Origin: JBDUDK01 sp040002995
GTDB taxonomy: Bacteria; Actinomycetota; Acidimicrobiia; Acidimicrobiales; Ilumatobacteraceae
Assembly (NCBI GenBank): GCA_040002995.1
Contig: JBDUDK010000075.1
Location: 29,646 to 93,645, forward strand
Direction: 5' to 3'
Length of the DNA stretch: 64,000 nt
Notes under the pieces: generated by a model
What the model was told of the DNA's origin: nothing
Seen by the model: only the letters and a program-made list of their open reading frames with translations
The model's database searches: none
In this document: piece after piece, positions 61,391 to 64,000 of the stretch
Numbering within the stretch: position 1 is the first letter of the stretch
How the letters are laid out: every line of letters begins with the position of its first letter
Translations under genes and position numbers: made by a program

Positions 61391-62593
61391 GTGCCCGCGC
61401 CCGCCGTTCACGACTCACCGATGCTGCGCGGCGCCACCCGTGGCGTGTACCTCGTCTTCACCGGCGCCGGCCTGATCGCCGCAAGCTGGTTCGCCCGCAT
61501 CCCACAGGTACGACAAGAGCTCGGCCTCACACCGGCCGCACTCGGTCTGCTGCTGCTGTCCATCGCCGTCGGCTCGTTGATCGCGCTGCCGTCCGCGGGC
61601 TTGATCGTTCACCACATCGGCCCGGCCAAGACGATCGTTGCTATGTCGTGCGTCTGCGCGATCGGCATCGCTACGGCCGGCATCGGCGTCCCGCTGGGCG
61701 TGGCGCCCGTGGTCATCGGCTTGCTGCTCGTGGGTTTCGGTAACGGCGCATGGGACGTGGCGATGAACGTCGAGGCGGCAGCGGTCGAGCAGCAACTCGG
61801 GCGGTCGATCATGTCGCGCTTCCATGCCGCTTTCAGCGTGGGCACTGTCCTCGGCGCACTGCTCGGCGCCGCGATGAACGCGCTACGCATCTCGGTCACG
61901 GTGAACCTGCTGCTCGTCGCTGTGCTCATCGCGGTCGCGATTCCGTTGTCGACGCGGCGCTTCCTGCCCGCCGTCGCCGAGGTGCATCACCCGGAGAAGC
62001 GCCGTCCGCTCAATGCGTGGACCGAACCGCGCACCTTGCTCATCGGCCTATTCGTGCTGACGATGGCGTTCGCCGAGGGCACGGCGAACGATTGGATCGG
62101 CGTTGCCGCGATCGACGGCTACGGAGCAACGGCCGCGCTGGCCTCGTTGGCGTACGGCATCTTCGTCGCCTCGATGACCATCGGCCGGTGGTACGGGATG
62201 AAGGTCCTCGACCGGTTCGGACGTGTCCCCGTACTCCGGACCTCCGCCGCAATCGCGCTCACCGGCGTGCTGGTCGTGGTCTTCGGGCCCAACCTGGTGA
62301 CCGCTCTAGTCGGCACTGCCCTCTGGGGGCTCGGCGCCGCGCTGGGTTTTCCCGCCGGAATGAGCGCCGCCGCCGATCAGCCCCGCTACGCGCCCGGAAG
62401 GGTGAGCGTCGTCGCGACGATCGGGTACGTGGCCTTCCTCGCCGGACCTCCCCTCGTCGGATTCATCGGCAACCACGCCGGCGTCCTACGAGCGCTCACC
62501 GTCACCGCCGCGATGCTGGGCGTCGGCCTGCTACTCGTCGGGGCCACCCGACCGACCGCGGACGCTATGAGCCCAGAAGAGCGCGTGAGCTGA
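61391..62593 (+). CDS. MFS transporter
   Basis: This 400-residue protein has about 12 hydrophobic helices (for example YLVFTGAGLIAASWFARIPQ, then LLLLSIAVGSLIALPSAGLI) and a loop between helices 6 and 7 (RRFLPAVAEVHHPEKRRPLN). Sequence style fits the YbjJ/FucP-like actinobacterial group. GTG 61391. It converges on the methyltransferase gene with a 63-base overlap of the two ends. Substrate unknown. Confidence 0.9.
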   Translation: MPAPAVHDSPMLRGATRGVYLVFTGAGLIAASWFARIPQVRQELGLTPAALGLLLLSIAVGSLIALPSAGLIVHHIGPAKTIVAMSCVCAIGIATAGIGVPLGVAPVVIGLLLVGFGNGAWDVAMNVEAAAVEQQLGRSIMSRFHAAFSVGTVLGALLGAAMNALRISVTVNLLLVAVLIAVAIPLSTRRFLPAVAEVHHPEKRRPLNAWTEPRTLLIGLFVLTMAFAEGTANDWIGVAAIDGYGATAALASLAYGIFVASMTIGRWYGMKVLDRFGRVPVLRTSAAIALTGVLVVVFGPNLVTALVGTALWGLGAALGFPAGMSAAADQPRYAPGRVSVVATIGYVAFLAGPPLVGFIGNHAGVLRALTVTAAMLGVGLLLVGATRPTADAMSPEERVS

Positions 62594-63181
62594 CAGTCCC
62601 TCCGACACCACCACTTCCTCATCGATGAAGAAGCCGGCCGCCTCCAACCAGCCGCGGTATGTGCTCGAGTCCGCCTGACTCCACCACATCGTCGCATCCG
62701 ACCCGAGCCAACGATCCTCTGATCCCGTCCACGCATCGACTCCGGCGATCAACGCGAGCACTCCGCCGGGGCGCAACCAGCGGGCGACACGTTGCAAAAT
62801 CACAGGCTGCTGATCCAGCGGTAGGTGAATGATCGAGTAGAGGAACACGGCCGCGTCGAAGGAGCCCTCGGCAAAGTCGACGCCAGCGAGGTCGTCGCAG
62901 TGGAACTCCCCCGCGGGAACCAGCCGTCGTGCCCGTTCGATTTGCGTTTGGCTGAGGTCCACGCCGACGACGGCATGTCCGGCAGCGGCCAGATCTCGGG
63001 CGACCGGAACGCCGCAACCGCATCCGAGGTCGACAACGCGACTGCAACGCGGTAGCACACCGTCAAGGCGATGAATCCAAGCCGCGTACAGACCAGACTC
63101 GGCATCGTCGGCCCTATAGGCGCACGACGCCACGTCGTAGCCACGTCGGACGCGTTCGGACCAATCCGGCGCATAGGCCAC
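62531..63181 (-). CDS. Class I SAM-dependent methyltransferase
   Basis: The 216-residue protein has the SAM-binding motif I RVVDLGCGCGVPVARDLA near residue 48, GVDLSQTQIERAR for motif II and FDAAVFLYSIIHLP for motif IV. Its 3' end overlaps the MFS gene by 63 bases in convergent orientation. Substrate unknown. Confidence 0.92.
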   Translation of the reverse strand: MAYAPDWSERVRRGYDVASCAYRADDAESGLYAAWIHRLDGVLPRCSRVVDLGCGCGVPVARDLAAAGHAVVGVDLSQTQIERARRLVPAGEFHCDDLAGVDFAEGSFDAAVFLYSIIHLPLDQQPVILQRVARWLRPGGVLALIAGVDAWTGSEDRWLGSDATMWWSQADSSTYRGWLEAAGFFIDEEVVVSEGLSAHALFWAHSVRGRSGGPDE

Positions 63182-63191
63182 GGTCCCGCCC

Positions 63192-64000
63192 TTACCCGCT
63201 GCGCGCGAGTGCTCGGGTGGGTGACGCGCGCGCCGGTCCGTCTTGGGGTGGGTGGATTGTGAGGTTGGTGGGGTTGCCTTCGATTCGCCAGTGTTGGTGG
63301 TGGATCAAGTGGTGGTGGGTGAGGCATAAGAGCACGAGGTTGTCGAGGTCGGTGGGGCCTCCGTCGGGCCACTCGACGATGTGGTGGGCTTGGGTCCAGC
63401 CTGGTGGCCGGTCGCAGCCCGGGAACCGGCAGCCCCCGTCGCGGATGACGAGGGCTTTGTATTGGGTGTTGCTCACCACGCGTCGGGTGCGCCCGAAGTC
63501 CAAGATTTCGCTGCCGCCTTTGAGTAGCACGGTGGCGATGTCGCCGTCGCAGGCCAACCTTCGGGCGGCGTCGATGGTGATGGTTTCGCCGGTGTCGAGC
63601 CTCGCTCTACCCGCGGCGCGTCCGGCGAGTTGTTCGACGTCGACGGTGACGAGGATTTGGGGGCGTTCGCGTCCGCCGGTCACGGTGCCGGCGTTGTAGG
63701 CGTCGGCCAGTTCGACGAGGGCGTCGGCTCTGCGTTGTTCGGGGGTGCGGGCTGTTTCGTCGAGACGGTGAATGCGTACGAGGTTGTCGAGGGCGTGGCG
63801 CACTATCCGTCCCGTTTCGGCTTCGAAGAGGCCGTCGACGCGGACCATCCCATCGAGATTGGTGGAGAACTTCAACGAGCGGCGGCGGTGACGGGCCCGT
63901 TCATGGGTCTCATCGGCGGCCCGGTCGACTATGGCACGCCATTGGTCGACCGCGGCCCGCAACTTCGGTGGGGTCAACACCGACGCCGCCTCCACCAACG
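63192..64000 (-). CDS. DUF222-HNH endonuclease-domain protein, 5' part beyond the window
   Basis: About 268 C-terminal residues are visible; the frame continues past 64000. The DUF222-like helical part (FEAETGRIVRHALDNLV) is followed by an HNH nuclease domain with CRFPGCDRPPGWTQAHHIVE and LVLLCLTHHHLIHH (two zinc Cys and several His). These proteins are numerous in actinobacteria, and many are linked to mobile elements. It ends 10 bases from the methyltransferase start region. Confidence 0.9.
   Translation of the reverse strand, partial: LVEAASVLTPPKLRAAVDQWRAIVDRAADETHERARHRRRSLKFSTNLDGMVRVDGLFEAETGRIVRHALDNLVRIHRLDETARTPEQRRADALVELADAYNAGTVTGGRERPQILVTVDVEQLAGRAAGRARLDTGETITIDAARRLACDGDIATVLLKGGSEILDFGRTRRVVSNTQYKALVIRDGGCRFPGCDRPPGWTQAHHIVEWPDGGPTDLDNLVLLCLTHHHLIHHQHWRIEGNPTNLTIHPPQDGPARASPTRALARSG

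Noticed and set aside
61284..61475. Small frame MTSYAKGILSDVTLGPAIVEY... before the MFS gene
   Set aside because: The first part looks protein-like but the end is Cys/Pro/Ser-rich and overlaps the MFS start. Too weak to list as a gene.

Overview
The window is GC-rich (roughly two-thirds G+C by eye) and looks like a chromosomal contig of an actinobacterium, most likely a member of the Acidimicrobiia or a relative. That placement is an inference. It rests on the mix of gene families: an F420/LLM-type monooxygenase, many acyl-CoA dehydrogenases, a wax ester synthase/DGAT, a DUF222-HNH protein, WLVASDGGIF-type repeats, many GTG/TTG starts and ATGA/GTGA start-stop overlaps. No rRNA, tRNA or CRISPR array was found.

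Left chromosomal part (1-14.46 kb). Two co-directed minus-strand units encode a branched-chain-amino-acid-type ABC importer (binding protein, an unusual LivH-LivM-LivG three-domain fusion, LivF) and a small catabolic unit (LLM monooxygenase, cyclase-family hydrolase, FadR-type regulator). Both units have near-identical promoters carrying 18-bp-spaced direct repeats, so they are probably one regulon. A family VIII-like serine hydrolase diverges from the second promoter. Next comes a 1604-residue secreted repeat protein whose Ig-like part is six exact 654-nt units, followed by a convergent cupredoxin lipoprotein gene.

Integrated element (about 14.49-37.98 kb). A 33-bp direct repeat, a displaced 3' end of an acyl-CoA synthetase gene at the left, a tyrosine recombinase gene beside it, and matching 29-bp arm-type sites near both ends define a 23.46-kb island inserted into the 3' end of that synthetase gene. 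Cargo: small ORFs, a large AAA ATPase with a SnoaL-like and a secreted protein, transposase scraps, an APH-family kinase, and a nine-gene minus-strand operon (ABC sugar importer, ROK regulator, StsC-like aminotransferase, G1PDH-like dehydrogenase, Gfo/Idh/MocA dehydrogenase, SIS isomerase). The operon diverges from a PIG-L deacetylase and a second G1PDH-like dehydrogenase. The set suggests import and breakdown of an N-acylated amino sugar or aminocyclitol; I know of no described pathway with this exact composition. The right 3 kb of the island is gene-poor and holds a 12-bp iteron-like array and gene remnants.

Right chromosomal part (37.9-64 kb). This is mostly ordinary metabolism and housekeeping. 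It has an acyl-CoA operon (two acyl-CoA dehydrogenases, enoyl-CoA hydratase, nitroreductase, acyl-CoA synthetase), then Bax inhibitor-1, an M23 peptidase, a further acyl-CoA dehydrogenase, a LapA-like protein, an alpha/beta hydrolase, a RecB-like Fe-S nuclease, PAP2, DsbA-like, WS/DGAT, SDR, S9 peptidase, M50 protease, NudC, a decayed LLM gene, thiolase, a nuclease lipoprotein, a YdjC deacetylase, an MFS transporter, a methyltransferase and a DUF222-HNH protein cut by the window edge.
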